Assembly: GCA_018105865.1 (NCBI GenBank)
Contig: CM030836.1
Span: 2,294,001 to 2,358,000, forward strand
Direction of reading: 5' to 3'
Length of the DNA stretch: 64,000 nt
From: Metaphire vulgaris
Taxonomy: Eukaryota; Annelida; Clitellata; Crassiclitellata; Megascolecidae
The notes below the pieces were generated by a model, which was given only the letters and a program-made list of their open reading frames with translations, had not been told where the DNA came from and made no database searches. How positions within the stretch are numbered: the stretch's first letter is position 1; each line of letters begins with the position of its first letter. The position numbers and the translations under genes are program-made. Below, piece by piece: positions 14,754-29,880 of the stretch.

Positions 14754-15687
14754 TCTAAGTTAGATTTAGTAAGACTAATGACAGTCGTTCGATTGATTCT
14801 GTTCAATTTCAATCTAATGATTCATGCTATTCTATGGAATGATGACTTTCTAATCTAGTGCGTCGTTCGATTGATTCTGTTCAATTTCAATCTAATGACC
14901 CATTCTATTCTATTGAATGAAGATTTTCTAATCTAGTGCGAGCACTGCGGAAAAGGGTTTTCTCTAACAATTCCAGCAATATCAATATCAATGCTTGTGA
15001 TGCCATGTCGTATACAAGAAACGAGAGTGTTTTTACATTAGCAAACTGCTGAAAACGGCGTCAAATTTTAACTCAGCGAGAACGAGACTTGCAGCGAGAT
15101 GACAAATGTAAGTAGGTTAGTAATAAGTAGCAAATACGTAAGTTTAATTACCGCCGTCACCTGTGGTGTGGATAAGTAAGCAATTTGGTAACCTCCTAGT
15201 CCAAGTATAGTCCTATAAAATAACGGTAATAACCGGTCCTATAGCAAAAATTGTTATTTTCCCAAACTCGGTGGCGGGTCGGATGAAACTGGTCCGCGGG
15301 CCGGATCCGGCCCCTCGGCCGCCAGTTGGACAACCCTGAGTTATAGTCTGCGTCACTGCTTCGTTGATTCTCAAGTAGTCTAGGTTATGTTATCTACTTA
15401 ACGTCGGAGCATCTAGCGCTACCCTAGTGTAACGAGAGTAGCGTGATTGCCTAGGCGTAAAGTGAATTATAATTCATTTTACTGATTAATAGAATGGAAA
15501 GTTAATGTTACCTCACAATCACGTGTTCGTCTTCTCCTTCGCAAAAACGGATCCCCAATGTAAGCGCGTTTTTAGGAGTGGGGATTAGTGAAGTGGGATT
15601 ATAAGGAAAAGTACAAGAAAAGGGGCTATAATATCTTGTGGGTCAGAGTACAGATTGTCGAGATGTTTGAAATTGAAAGGACAGAAC

Positions 15688-15944
15688 GCGTCTTTTTTTT
15701 CTGCAAAAAAGCAGAAGGTTTTGCATAGGGTTTAGGGTTAGAGGGTTAGGGTTATGGTTAGGGTTAGGGTTAAATAACCCTAACCTTAACCCTGACCCTA
15801 ACCCTAACCCTAACTCTAACCCTAACTTTAACCCTAACCCTAACCCATAAAGTTGTCTTTGCTTTAGAAATATTCACATTAAGAACGTCACGCGGTTCAT
15901 AAATATTCATATAACCTTCTGCCTTTTTGCAGAAAAAAAGACGC
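15688..15944. mobile_element. 257-bp Mutator-like MITE with a telomere-repeat palindrome
   Basis: Terminal inverted repeats of about 32 bp start GCGTCTTTTTTT and contain CTGCAAAAA and GCAGAAGGTT. A 9-bp TSD, GGACAGAAC, lies at 15679-15687 and 15945-15953; 9-bp duplications suit Mutator-like elements. The core is a head-to-head palindrome: degenerate TTAGGG repeats (about 15727-15772) followed by CCCTAA repeats (15777-15845). The 3' LTR of the host element (around 23810) is an uninterrupted version of the target. Confidence 0.9.
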
Positions 15945-16021
15945 GGACAGAACACAGTACTGTTTATGATTTAATTATTATTTTAATAAAAATAATAATA
16001 GGCCTATTTACAAACTACGTC

Positions 16022-16067
<46 letters not shown>

Positions 16068-16104
16068 TATTATTATCATTGTTATTGTTTTCATGAAAGA
16101 TCTG

Positions 16105-19491
<3,387 letters not shown>

Positions 19492-19533
19492 TTAGAAGAT
19501 GGCGGTGTTTGAAGGATTTGTTAACCGTTTACA

Positions 19534-20257
19534 TTTGGCGGCAGCGAAAGGAGGATCCATGCGTCGTGATGGCAGTGTTATGTTTTGAGAGACTTCGGTC
19601 GTATGAGTATTTGTGGTGAACTTTTCGTCGATAATGGATGTTCGGTTGATCTTCAAGGTTATAGAGAGGATTTCGTTTTGGTGAAATTCTGATGATACAA
19701 AGGCGGTTTACGTGAATTTATTCTGTGCGAGGAGGAAAATGATTTGGAGATCGTTTTGTTGAAAGTCTGACGATACAAGGCGTTTACGTGGATTACTCTT
19801 TGCGAGGAGGAGGACGATTTGGAATTTTATCGTGATGCAACTTTTGGGTTGGAGTTTCGTGGTGATTCTGGTGGGAAGTTCGATATTCTGGAGACGTGTC
19901 ACTTCGCTGTGTTGCTGATTTGTACGTTGTCCGTGGGTGTGCTGTGGCGTACACTCGTGGGAGGTTATTTGACCTACTGAAGCAAGCCGGTAAAGGAACT
20001 TACGTCGATTCGGTCGACTGGGATGGTCAAATGGATATTCGAGCAATCCTTTCACAGATATTCAAAGGTGTTGTCGGTAATTCCGAAAATAAAGCAAGAA
20101 CTGGACTTTAGAAAGGGAAGTCAATTTATCAATTTTCTGTGTTGATTGTGGTTGTTGAATTAGTGTGCATTGATATTCTTTGTGTTAATTGTGCTTGGTG
20201 AATTATTGTGCATTTGAGGTGTAGTGATTTTGTGATAGTATTGATTGTGATTTTTAT
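19534..20257 (+). other. Leader of the LTR retroelement
   Basis: Immediately after the presumed 5' LTR end comes TTTGGCGGCAGCGAAAGG, a likely primer-binding region. The rest is G/T-rich with several stops in every frame. No coding sequence is supported until about 20258. Confidence 0.45.
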
Positions 20258-21803
20258 ATGGATCAATTAGCACAGAAATCAGAGATGGTGATTGTTATGG
20301 AAATGTGGATGAAGATGGAACAAGAAAGAAGAAGGCGTGAAGAGCAGATGAGGAAAGAGGAAATGGTTAGAGAAGAGCAGTGGAGGACAGAAGCAAGAGA
20401 TATAGAAGAGCAGAAGAGGAAAGAGAAAAAGGCTATGCAAGAGGTCGAAGGGCCAAAACCAGTACATAAATCAGAAATGATGGTTTTTCTGGAAATGTGG
20501 ATGCAGAAGGAACAAGAAAGAATGAGGCGGGAAGAGCAGAAGGAACAAGAAAGAAGGCATGAGGAGAAGCGATAGTTAAGAAGGCAAGTTTTTCTTGATT
20601 TAGAATGTGATAGTCAAATTGAGAGTGATAGTGAAATTGAAAGTGATAGTGAATTTGAGAATTCACTGGATGGTAGAATTATTAATGAATCTGTTGTGGT
20701 AGAACCTGTTGATGATGTTGATGATTGTCTTGGATTGTTTGAAATTTTGGATAATGATTGTGTAACAGTTGATTGAACCTACTGTTGTTGAATCTCAGTT
20801 AAGGTTGTTTGATGAAGTGGTGATTACTGAATCTGAAATTTGTGAGGAATATTGTGTAATGAAGGTTTTGGAACATCAGACAAATAATGATGATGTAATT
20901 TTGAAATTTAATTATGTCAAGTTTGATGAATTATTTAATGTGTTGCATGATGTTGAACATGATATGTGCTTTGTGGATCAATTTTATGGAAATGAGGAAA
21001 GGGTGAGTGAAGTGGTGAAATGTGTTGATAGCATTGAATTTCATGCTGTGAACAGTGATAATGGTGTTGATGTGAATGATGAACTGATGTTGTTAGTTCG
21101 ACAGCAAAGTAGGCCTCTTCTACTTTTAGTTGTCTGTGATCATGGTGAATTGTTTATTGGTCACGTGTTGGTGATGAAATATGTGAAGTTAAATGTGATT
21201 TGTTTTGGATTGAAGTGGTCATGGGCGTAAAACACAGGGGGGACGGCGGGGGACGGTCCCCCCGAATAATTAGTTGGCGGGGGACAGAGTATCAATTATC
21301 CCCCCAATGTTTTGGGCTCTATGGTAAAAAATTCTATCCTACCCCACTATGTTGATGCCAGAATTACGCCAAGTCCACATTCTCTCATTTCGGATGACCT
21401 TTTTTTGCTTGTCAGGGTATCTGGAGAGGGGAAAATATAAAAATATCAGGATGACCTTCTTTTTGGCTTGTCAAGACGTATTTCATGGGCGATTTTAAGT
21501 CCCCACCATAATATGCAATATCCCCCCCAAAATGGAGGGGGATATTTATATTTCTGGGGGGGTCAACTTTTTAAAAATTATTCTATCCCCCCAATGTTGA
21601 CGCCAGGTTTACGCCCCTGGAAGTGGTTGTTTTGTATTGAGGGTTATTTGGATAACAGACATGTGATTTGGAATGTTATGTTTGAATGGAGTAGAGGGTT
21701 TTGTACAATTGTGTTTGATAGAGGAAAGATAAAATTGTTTGTAATGTGTGGATATTATGTTGTGGATATTAATTTGATCTATTGGACTGAAATGTTAAAT
21801 TGA
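20258..21803 (+). pseudogene. Gag-like open frame of the LTR element, interrupted
   Basis: The first part (20258-20572) is a charged coiled-coil-like sequence rich in RREEQ and KRKEK. It is followed by one in-frame stop, a serine/aspartate-rich acidic part with ESDSEIESDSEFE, and a frame change near 20765. The second part runs to 21219, where a hAT MITE enters. After the MITE and one TSD copy the same frame continues to a stop at 21803. Charged coiled-coil N-terminal regions are common in Ty3/Gypsy-type gag proteins, but no zinc knuckle is seen. Confidence 0.55.
21220..21619. mobile_element. 400-bp hAT MITE inside the gag-like frame
   Basis: Ends CATGGGCGTAAA and TTTACGCCCCTG, with a perfect 8-bp TSD GAAGTGGT (21212-21219 and 21620-21627). 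The interior has long C and G runs. It interrupts a reading frame that is otherwise continuous on both sides. Confidence 0.9.
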
Positions 21804-22065
21804 ACTTGGCCTGATGATTTGTGGACAATTGTGGTACTGTGTGATACTGAGAAATGGATTAATGATATGAATACAACATAATCACTCTATTAATTTGATT
21901 ATTGGTAAAGTTACAGATGATAATATTGGTGAGTTATAAAATTAGGTGAGAATTTTTTCAAGACTAGTGTAACATTAATGCAGGACACTTTAATGTTTTG
22001 TTTCTTGTGAATTGAGTTTTAATTATAATGTAAAGTGTTATGTTATGTTATGTTATGTTTAAACG

Positions 22066-23283
22066 TCAATTTATATAGCGCAATACACATAGCTGAATGC
22101 CAAAGTCAAGAGCACTTTACATTCTGCACTTATACGATATGTCAAACAAGTGCGTCTTAAGTTTCTTAGCAAACAATTCGAGGTTAGTTTCCATGGACAC
22201 GTTGTTAGGTAGGGCGTTCCAGAGGATAGGGTTCCCACGTGTAACAGACCTCTCACCAAGTTGCACGGTCTTGGCGGGAGGGGGAACAAGCAGCTTAACA
22301 CTGTGACCAGATCGGAGCTGATGACGACGGTCAGAAGGCGAAGGTCTATGAATTAGTTCAGCGAGGTAGCCGGGGAAAGTAGGATCATACAAAGCTCGAG
22401 ATGTTAGCCAGCATCGCTTATAGGTTATACGCTCTGGAATGCGTAGCCAATGAAGCCTGTCTTTCAGCAGAGGGGTGAGATGATCACTCCATCTAGCTCC
22501 GAAGATCATTCGGGCAGAGGCATTGAGTACCATCTGTAGACGGTCCAGCTGGCTAGCAGGAAGACCGAGAAGAATGCCATTGCCGTAATCGACCCTTGAG
22601 AGGACGAATGCACGGACCAAAACGATCACTGATGAGGTTGGCAGGTGACGACGAATCTCTCTAATCCGCCGGAGCTGACAGTAGCAGGATCGAGACACAT
22701 TACTTACGTGGCCATTAAACGTTAACGATTCGTCGATTAACACTCCCAGAAGGCGCACTTCAGTGGATGGGGTAATATATACCCCATCAATTAAGAACGG
22801 TGCGTGGTTGATCAGATGATTATTTCTAGGGGTCGCAATCCACAGTATCTCCGTCTTGGAGGGATTTAAGGCGAGACGGTTAGAAACAGTCCATTGTTTG
22901 ATCTTAATAATACAGTCGCTGATGCGAGCTCGAAGCCGCTCTGTGTCCTTCGGAAGGCAGAAGGAATACATCTGGACGTCGTCGGCGTAGGAGTGCGCTT
23001 CGAGACCACACGACTTGATAATTTGGCCAATGTCTGCAACGTAGAGGACAAACAGCAGGGGTCCGAGTACAGACCCCTGGGGCACGCCGCAGAGAACCTG
23101 GCGAGGGACAGACATGTGACCACTCCAGCAGACTGACTGCGATCTACCAGTAAGGTAGTCACGCAGCCAGACGAGAACAGTATCCTTGATGCCGTATGTG
23201 AGTTCAAGACGGCGGATGATGTGGTTACTAGAATATAGTGATTTTTCTATTATTGTTGAATAATTACTTAGTGATTGGTGCAT
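22066..23283 (-). mobile_element. LINE (CR1/L2-like), 388-codon RT frame
   Basis: Minus-strand open frame 23283-22117 covers the RT from HIIRRLELTYGIKDTVLVW through CGVPQGSVLGPLLF and YADDVQ to the C-terminal ERSVTRGNPILWNAL and AKKLKTHLFDIS. It has no internal stop, so it is among the youngest LINEs here. The 3' end is GCGCTATATAAATT followed by an (AACAT)n tail (22038-22066 on the plus strand). It is 5' truncated before the RT and has no endonuclease domain. It is nested in the LTR element. Confidence 0.88.
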
Positions 23284-23671
23284 TAATTGATATGTGCTTA
23301 TGTGAAATAGACCTGTTATTATGAAATATGGGGTTGAGAGAATTCAACATCTTGATTTATTATTGGTTATTATTGATTGTTAGTATGGATTTATGGTTTG
23401 AGGAATTCAACAGTTGATTTGTGTTGTTATAAGTGACAATTTGGATATTTTGAAGTTTTTGCTGTTGAGATTAGTATGAGGTTATGATGTATTTGTTTTT
23501 TGAGAGTTATTGTTTTCATGAGGTCATGATGTATTTTGTTTTCTAATATGTGATATTTAGTAATGTTGATGTAAATAATGTATAGGTTTAACACAAGATG
23601 ACACAACAGACAGTTTACAAATTAAAATTTTTTTAAGGATTTTAATTTGTAAACTCAAAAAAGGAAAGAGA

Positions 23672-23896
23672 TGTAAGCGCGTTTTTAGGAGTGGGGATTA
23701 GAGAAGTGGGATTATAAGGAAAAGTACAGGAAAAGGGACTATAATAATAGAAATAGTTTTAGGGGGCGTCATCTTGTGGGTCAGAGTACAGATTGTCGAG
23801 CTGTTTGAAAGGACAAAGCACGCTACTGATGTTGTTTTACAGTATGATGGATATGTTTTATAATAAAATATTAGAGTTAACAGTTCGTCGGTTACA
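23672..23896 (+). mobile_element. 3' LTR, 225 bp, uninterrupted
   Basis: Starts TGTAAGCGCG and ends GGTTACA, with an AATAAAA signal near 23861. It matches 15559-15678 of the split 5' LTR and shows the empty site of the MITE at 15688. It has TAATAGAAATAGTTTTAGGG, absent from the 5' LTR, as an internal difference. Confidence 0.85.
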
Positions 23897-23949
23897 CCCA
23901 AATTAGACGAATTTCTGCTTTTGAATTTTTAAAACCGAATCGAAAAAAT

Positions 23950-24175
23950 GCTGCCCCTAGAACTAGTGCCACCTGGGGAGCTTCGCCCCCCACTCTCGCT
24001 ACGCCACTGTATATAGTTGATTTCTAGCCGTACGTGCAACGGTGCAAGCAGGCTATTGCAGTAATCCAGACGAGATACTATAAATGCGTGGAACAAGACT
24101 TGCACTGATTCCTGCGACTGAAAGTCGATCACTACCAGTAATTGTCGACGATGGTAGAAACATCCACACACTATT
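23950..24175 (-). mobile_element. hAT right end next to a LINE fragment
   Basis: CTACGCCACTG at 23999-24009 is a hAT-type terminus; no partner end is found. From 24025 to 24175 the minus strand codes CFYHRRQLL...FHAFIVSRLDYCNSLL, a LINE RT fragment of the CR1/L2 type. Both are remnants. Confidence 0.6.
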
Positions 24176-24648
24176 TTACTAATGTAATTCTCTCGTCACT
24201 TAACTCATTACACTGGTCTACGTCAATTTTACTCAATTGAAGATAACGTGATATTTATGTATTTTGATGTGCTGAATCCAAAAATCACACCCGTTTCCTC
24301 CAGTCACGTCCAGTTTTTCCGCAAAACACTGTTGACTGGTTTACTGTTTACAGTAATAATGTAGCATTATGTATTATAATTCTTTAGCTTTATTGAATAT
24401 GCAAAAAATAAGGATGTGCAAAAAGATATGCTGGATATGCAGTGGGTATAACTATGTAATAGTAAAATAGCTCAATAGGCAGTTTTAAACTGCAGACGTC
24501 ATCATTTTATGGCTATAGGCTTATATAAGTAGTGTGAAATTGATGGCAGCATTCAGTCGTCTATGAGGCTTACAAGACGCAACAAATTTAACTCTTTTAA
24601 AAAGTATTCTGTGTAATCTGCCATCCAGCAATCAAGTAAAGTGTGCAG

Positions 24649-26686
24649 TAGGGTGGCCCACGATACTATGGGAAAGAAAAAAGTATAATTTTCGGTTCTC
24701 CACAAGGCTGCCCTTGTTACACTATGTAAAAAGAGTGTGCAGGCAGGTTTTTGTACATATTGATGCATATTTGAAGGTCGCTACCAGAAGCAACTTCTTA
24801 CTGCTGACTGTTTAATTACTCATTTGATTTTGGCGGCTGGTGCTGAAGGGTTTGCCTCTAGGTTCTTTTTAATAATTTTCCACGCGTACAGCGACATCAA
24901 CAGCTGAAAGTGAAGCATTCTCTTCTCTCCACTACCACTTATTCTCCATTGGGATGGGAAGCTACTTTCTGACATTACTGGCGGTGGTGAGCTTGTTCTT
25001 GTTGATCGTATAGCAATTTTGGTGACTAGTGGGCAAACAGAACAACTACTTGCTGTGCCTAAAATTAGCAGAGGAACTGGCGAAGAACAATCACAAGCTT
25101 GTATTCATTCCTTGAATGACTGGAAACTGGAAGAACTGGTGCAGGAACTCATGTTTGATACAACAGCAGCCAACACGGGTCTGCGTTTGTGTGCCTGCGC
25201 CCTCATTGAAAAAGCAATCGGTAGAGAACTGGCGTGGATAGCATGCCGTCATCAACCGTTCGAGGTGATGCTGGCAGCCGTATTTTCTGCAGTTCTTGGA
25301 CCTGAGATCAAACTCTTCCAGAGGTTTCGCAAGATGTGGCCAATTATAACGTATTACCCGTAACCAGCCAGATTTTCAGATTCCTTATCCTGACAGTAAC
25401 ATGTTTAACGGTATAACATATACAGACAGCGAACTGAAATTTTGTCATTCTACGCTGAAGCACTGAAATGTAAAGCACCAAGAGAAGACTACCGTGAGTT
25501 GGTTGAACTGAGCTATCTTTTTTCTTAGAGGTTCATTGGAGGGTCATCCCAGGTTTCGTGCACCGGGTGCATTGCACAGAGCCAGGTGGATAGTGAAAGC
25601 CATCTATTCCCTAAAAATGTTCTTATTCAAAGGTCAGTTAAATCTGACGGCACGTGAGCAGAATGGCTTATCAAACATTTCTGTCTTCGTTGCCGTCCTC
25701 TTTGCTCGCTTCTGGCATGAAGCTCCTCTTGCACAATGTGCACCATTCAACGGCTTCAAGGTGCTTGATCTTCTACATCATTACCCAGTGTCAACCGTTA
25801 GAGTAGCTGCAATCAAGGCATTCTCTCGCCACTTGTGGTATTTCTCTGAACATCTTATCACACTTGCCTTATTTGATGATAAAGTGAGCGACGAAACCAA
25901 GGCAGCAATGGCCAGCAACTTCTCCCGTCCATCAAACTCGAACAACTTCAGGCGCCTGGACGAAAAAGCTTTCAATTATTCTACCCCTCTTGAAGAATAT
26001 GTTACCAGCAGATCTTTGAAGCTGTTCGACTTGCTTGACAAGGACGGACAGCAAAAAGCTCAGTCTTTCTTATCCAAGCCAGTTGCTTTGTGGACTGAAG
26101 ACAGTATATTTCAGGAAATGAAACAAAGCGTGAAGCTTCTCAAAGTTGTCAATGACTGCGCAGAACGGGGCATTGCTCTCATTCGGTCATATAACAATAC
26201 CCTTACAATAAACGAGGATCAAAAACAATATCTGGTGAAGCTGGTCAGCAGACACAGGAAATTATTTCCAATTCCTACAAAGGCAGCTCTGTCATGCTCA
26301 CTTACTCAAAAATAAATCCTTAAGACTTTGAAGCTAAGACTCTCTTACGTTTACCCTAAAGACGCTGGACTCTTTGCTAACCCTACTTAATTTAATATAC
26401 CTATTAAACTGATTGAAAGGCTGATACTGCATTTAATTATTTTGGATTTCAATCTGTTATAGGTAAGTTGAATGGTTTGCATTACACTAATACAGTGCGG
26501 CAGACAGTAATAAACTGCTCGTTTCTGATTATCGTATACATACAACAAGAAGTTGCAATTGGTAGCTACCTCTAAATATCGTCAGATCATTATAAAATTT
26601 TGCATATCTATTACTAGCATCAAGTGGAACATGTGCAGCCTTGTGGAGAAACAAATTTTTAACTTTTTGTTTTTTGGGCCACCCTA
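24649..26686 (+). mobile_element. 2.04-kb TIR DNA transposon of an orphan transposase family
   Basis: Ends TAGGGTGGCCCA and TGGGCCACCCTA; the similarity continues inside with TCTCCACAAGGCTGC on both sides. An exact 8-bp TSD GTGTGCAG lies at 24641-24648 and 26687-26694. T/CA-start ends with 8-bp duplications are as in hAT (the maize Ac end is TAGGG-type). It encloses the single protein described at 24930-26315. Confidence 0.92.
24930..26315 (+). pseudogene. Putative transposase of the 24649-26686 element
   Basis: Belongs to a family I recognise as widespread, repetitive and unnamed in invertebrate genomes. Order seen: LILHWDGK (about 24938-24961), LLAVPKISRGTG, MFDTTAANTG (near 25155), ACRHQPFE (near 25245), then a broken stretch 25364-25530 with a frameshift. 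It then continues through HRARWIVKAIYSLKMFLF (near 25555), FSRHLWYFSEH and KVVNDCAERGIAL (near 26150) to the stop at 26315. Two aspartates in strand-like contexts, a C/H motif and a late ND-AER glutamate could form a DDE, RNase H-like centre; this is inference. At least one frame break makes this copy inactive. Confidence 0.7.
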
Positions 26687-26694
26687 GTGTGCAG

Positions 26695-27479
26695 GATATG
26701 TGTTGAAAATCTGAGACAGTGGACTAAAGGTCAGAGAAAAAGTCTTAGCTTTGGAGTTCCAATGGTGTAGAGAGAGCCTGGAAACCATGTTGATGACAGC
26801 TACTTCTGCCAGGTAAATATTGCAGGCATGTCGACAATGACAAAATCTTTCATCAAGTACTCAAATCTCCCCCTCTGCTCTGAGACCGGTTGCTCACTGT
26901 GCCTTTCGGACAGTTGATCGAAGGCAGAACATTAAACAACATTATACAAGGAAAGCACTTCCACTTTCTTCTCCATTTTCTCTCATCAACCCAACTACGC
27001 CACAAAAACGTACCCACTTCTCGCTCCCTTTACCATTGTCGCCCATTTTCCACCAGTCGTCTACCCCTACTCTGTCTCCCCTATTTTCCTCCCTACTCCT
27101 CTCTCGTTGCCATGTCTTCCTTCACCATTCTCTCCCTTCCATACTCCCATACTCCACTCTTCTCCATCTCATCCTCTCCTTTTCCGCCTTCTTTATTTCG
27201 AAGAGCTGCCAATACTATACTCTATATACAGTGCTTCCAAACTTCTTTCAACTACGGCACACTATAAAAAAGCATTCAGTGAAAGGCACACTGCAGCCGT
27301 AATGTACACATTTCATTTTTAAATGATGATTGTATAGGCCTACTGGTACTCTAGTCTAGTATACAGTATAATATTGTCTACCGTTCTTCATAAGTACATA
27401 TTTTCTTTGCAATCTGTATCACTATTTCATGCCTAACTTCATTGAAATGGTATAACTCAACTTACAATTAACGTTGCTG
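26695..27479. other. Spacer, pyrimidine-rich in part, no gene seen
   Basis: 26960-27260 is strongly C/T-rich on the plus strand, which creates several overlapping open frames full of Leu, Ser and Pro. None shows a domain, so I do not call them genes. Confidence 0.5.
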
Positions 27480-27630
27480 CTATCGGATGTTGAGTATGTT
27501 TTGCCTGGCTGATCATATACCTATCCCATAGCTATTTTAAGAAAGGCGCCTAAGAATAAACAGCTACTGCTGTGCTGTTTTCCAAGGCGCTATAGAAATC
27601 CACGAGATTTCACTTATTTGCTTACTTAGG
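27480..27630 (+). mobile_element. LINE 3' UTR fragment
   Basis: Matches the 3' end of the LINE at 35441-36420: TGCCTGGCTGAT, CCCATAGCTATTTTAAGA, CAGCTACTG and AAGGCGCTATAGAAATCCAC are shared. It has a short (CTTA)n tail. No coding part remains. Confidence 0.75.
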
Positions 27631-27653
27631 CCATACCCATAGTAAAATATGTC

Positions 27654-28082
27654 TTGAATGGGTTCTTATTCATAAAGCCTGCATGTGAGGACATTCAGTT
27701 AAAAAAACAATGTTTTATAGCACAAGTCACCGATTTCAAAGACAAACAAAGAACTCAACCCACTAGACCAGGACCACGACAAAGAACTTATAATTTCTCC
27801 TTAATGAGTCCTTATTACGCCAGGCCCGGTCAAACATCCATGAGCACTTGTGACTGTAATAATATGCATCTCACAGTGCAACATTTGAAAATGGATGCAT
27901 CAAGTTACCGTCTTCATAAAAAATACATAGATACCATGTTATTCATAGATATAATAATGATTAATTCGTCTCTATTTTTTCCACTAGGACGCTCTACAAA
28001 GTTTGGACCATTTCAGCAAAGATCTAGTGACAATTCTAACATTCTACGTTTCCTCCATGACTTAACGTCCGAACCTCAATGA
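27654..28082 (+). other. Unrecognised open frame, 142 codons
   Basis: Open from 27654 to 28082. I recognise no domain, signal peptide or repeat. The amino-acid composition is ordinary, and there is no second copy in the window to test conservation. It could be chance; kept only as a marker. Confidence 0.15.
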
Positions 28083-28429
28083 CCTCTCACTTACCTCTAC
28101 ATTTTGGATAGAGCTATCTCATATTAAGATTAAGAGCCTAGCAAGGTCTGTTGTAACGTGCAATGATACACAAAATGTGCAGTGGTAAAGAGGAAATCTG
28201 CAATGATAAAATGACATGTTGTGTACAATGCATACGTAAGTTAATTAGTAAGTAAGTCAATTTAGCGGGCGGATTTATTGGGGAAGCAAAAGATGTCGTC
28301 ACACGAATTTATGCTTATATTTGAAATCCCTAAGCTCGGGTAACGGGACTGGCCCACTTTTTTATTTGTCAAGATTTTCTTGGAAATTTTTGTGCACTGA
28401 CATTTTTTTTGAGGCATGCTTTGGACAGG

Positions 28430-28815
28430 GCGTAGCCAGGAATATGATTTGGGAGGGTATACATATTTGGGTGGGTATAAATCTTACCTATAAACCACAT
28501 AAACCATATAAACTACATATAACCACATGCAAATGACATAAAAAACTTTAAGGTAGACTGATTTTGGGAGTGTCTATATACTGAAGTACCCCTGTCGCTA
28601 CGCCTCTAGCCCTGGAGCAATGGAATAAAGAACTACTGCGGTTCTACTTTTGGAGGCGCCATAGAAAATCATTATTTTCTGAAACCATTATCTTCTGAAC
28701 TGTTCACTAGGAACCTTAAAACTTATGTATTTAACATCTCCTATTAGGGACACTTCTAAAGCGCTCTTGACTTTAGCCTTCGTCATGCGTATTGCGCTAT
28801 ATGAAACTGATAGAA
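28430..28815 (+). mobile_element. hAT-like remnant and LINE 3' ends
   Basis: CAGGGCGTAGCCAGG (28437) and CGCTACGCCTCTAGCCCTG (near 28597) look like poorly matched hAT ends without a clear TSD. Then GGAGGCGCCATAGAAAATC marks one LINE tail. 28695-28815 codes LFTRNLKTYVFNISY and ends TGCGTATTGCGCTATATGAA with a short ATTAAA/GAAT tail, a second LINE 3' end. Confidence 0.5.
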
Positions 28816-29181
28816 TTAAATTAAATGAATGAGAGTATCCAGAACACTCTCTATGCCCACCAACATAGCCAGTATCTATGCTGGTGGGCAAGAAATCTGC
28901 TTCTGCCATTGGCGTCTATTAATAGACAACAATGGTTTCTATGGTTTCTGGAAACTTTCTGCCCACCAGTGGGCGGAGCAACTGGACCTTGTTGGTAAGC
29001 ACTGGATACCCCTATAGAAATGCACGGAACTTGTCGAAACGCATTGGCGTGGAATAAATTTCTTATCTCTGAATTGCAAATGCTAGAATTGTGAAGCGAT
29101 TAATCATTAAAATTTTCGATTTCATTAGTTTATATTAGCGTCCTTTCTTCGCTCCGATATCAGTGATGTAATTCTCTAATA

Positions 29182-29583
29182 CTGTGATGGGCACTAATTT
29201 TTATCTGAGGGCCGCAAAAGTTTCTGCGATGAAGGCCGAGGGCCGCACAAATTTTTTTGGCATTTAGATTTACATTTCTAAATAGTTTCCAAAACGACAT
29301 AACGTATTATATACTGCACAGAGTAAGTTATTATTAATAAGCCAAGACTGTCAAGTCGAAGAAAAGTTACTAAATATTAAAGGCATTATTTCTAGTTAAC
29401 GATCAAGTGCCAAAGTGTAAATTCAATTTGAATGCTGAATTTCCCATTAAGGTGCTGTCAAGTGTTTCATATGTTTTAGAGGACCGCGAGTTAATGTAAT
29501 AGGCTATCTCTAGATGTCGTGGGTCGCACAAAAGAGCTTCGAGGGCGGCATGTGGCCCGCGGGCCGCATTTTGCCCATCCCTG
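29182..29583. mobile_element. 402-bp hAT MITE
   Basis: Ends CTGTGATGGGCA and TGCCCATCCCTG, with repeated GGGCCGCA inside both ends. TSD CTCTAATA/ATCTAATA (29174-29181, 29584-29591) matches at 7 of 8 bases. No coding capacity. Confidence 0.8.
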
Positions 29584-29880
29584 ATCTAATAAATTCCTAA
29601 GTTGATATGGAAATTAAAATATGGAAATGAAACAGGTGCAATGTGAACATTAGTTAAAGATTCACCGTGAGCATTTCAAATGTGTAATCGATTGACTTCT
29701 CCAGTAGGTCTAACCATAATTCGACGACTCGCTCTTCATTTGACTTCGGTGAAGTAAAAGGGTGAGTACAGTAGTTCAAACTAAACTCAATCGCAACTGT
29801 GGTGTTTATAGTAGGCCTATGATTTAACAACATGGCTGCTGATTTGAAAGTGTATTCAAAGATTTTCAACGAATGAATTA

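Noticed and set aside
15727..15845. Telomere-type repeats as a chromosome end or fusion point
   Set aside because: They lie inside a TIR element with an exact 9-bp target duplication, and ordinary sequence continues on both sides.
27654..28082. Host gene of 142 codons
   Set aside because: No recognisable domain, splice context or second copy; kept only as a low-confidence marker.
28437..28605. Complete hAT MITE
   Set aside because: The two ends match poorly and the flanking 8-mers (GCTTTGGA and GAGCAATG) do not agree.
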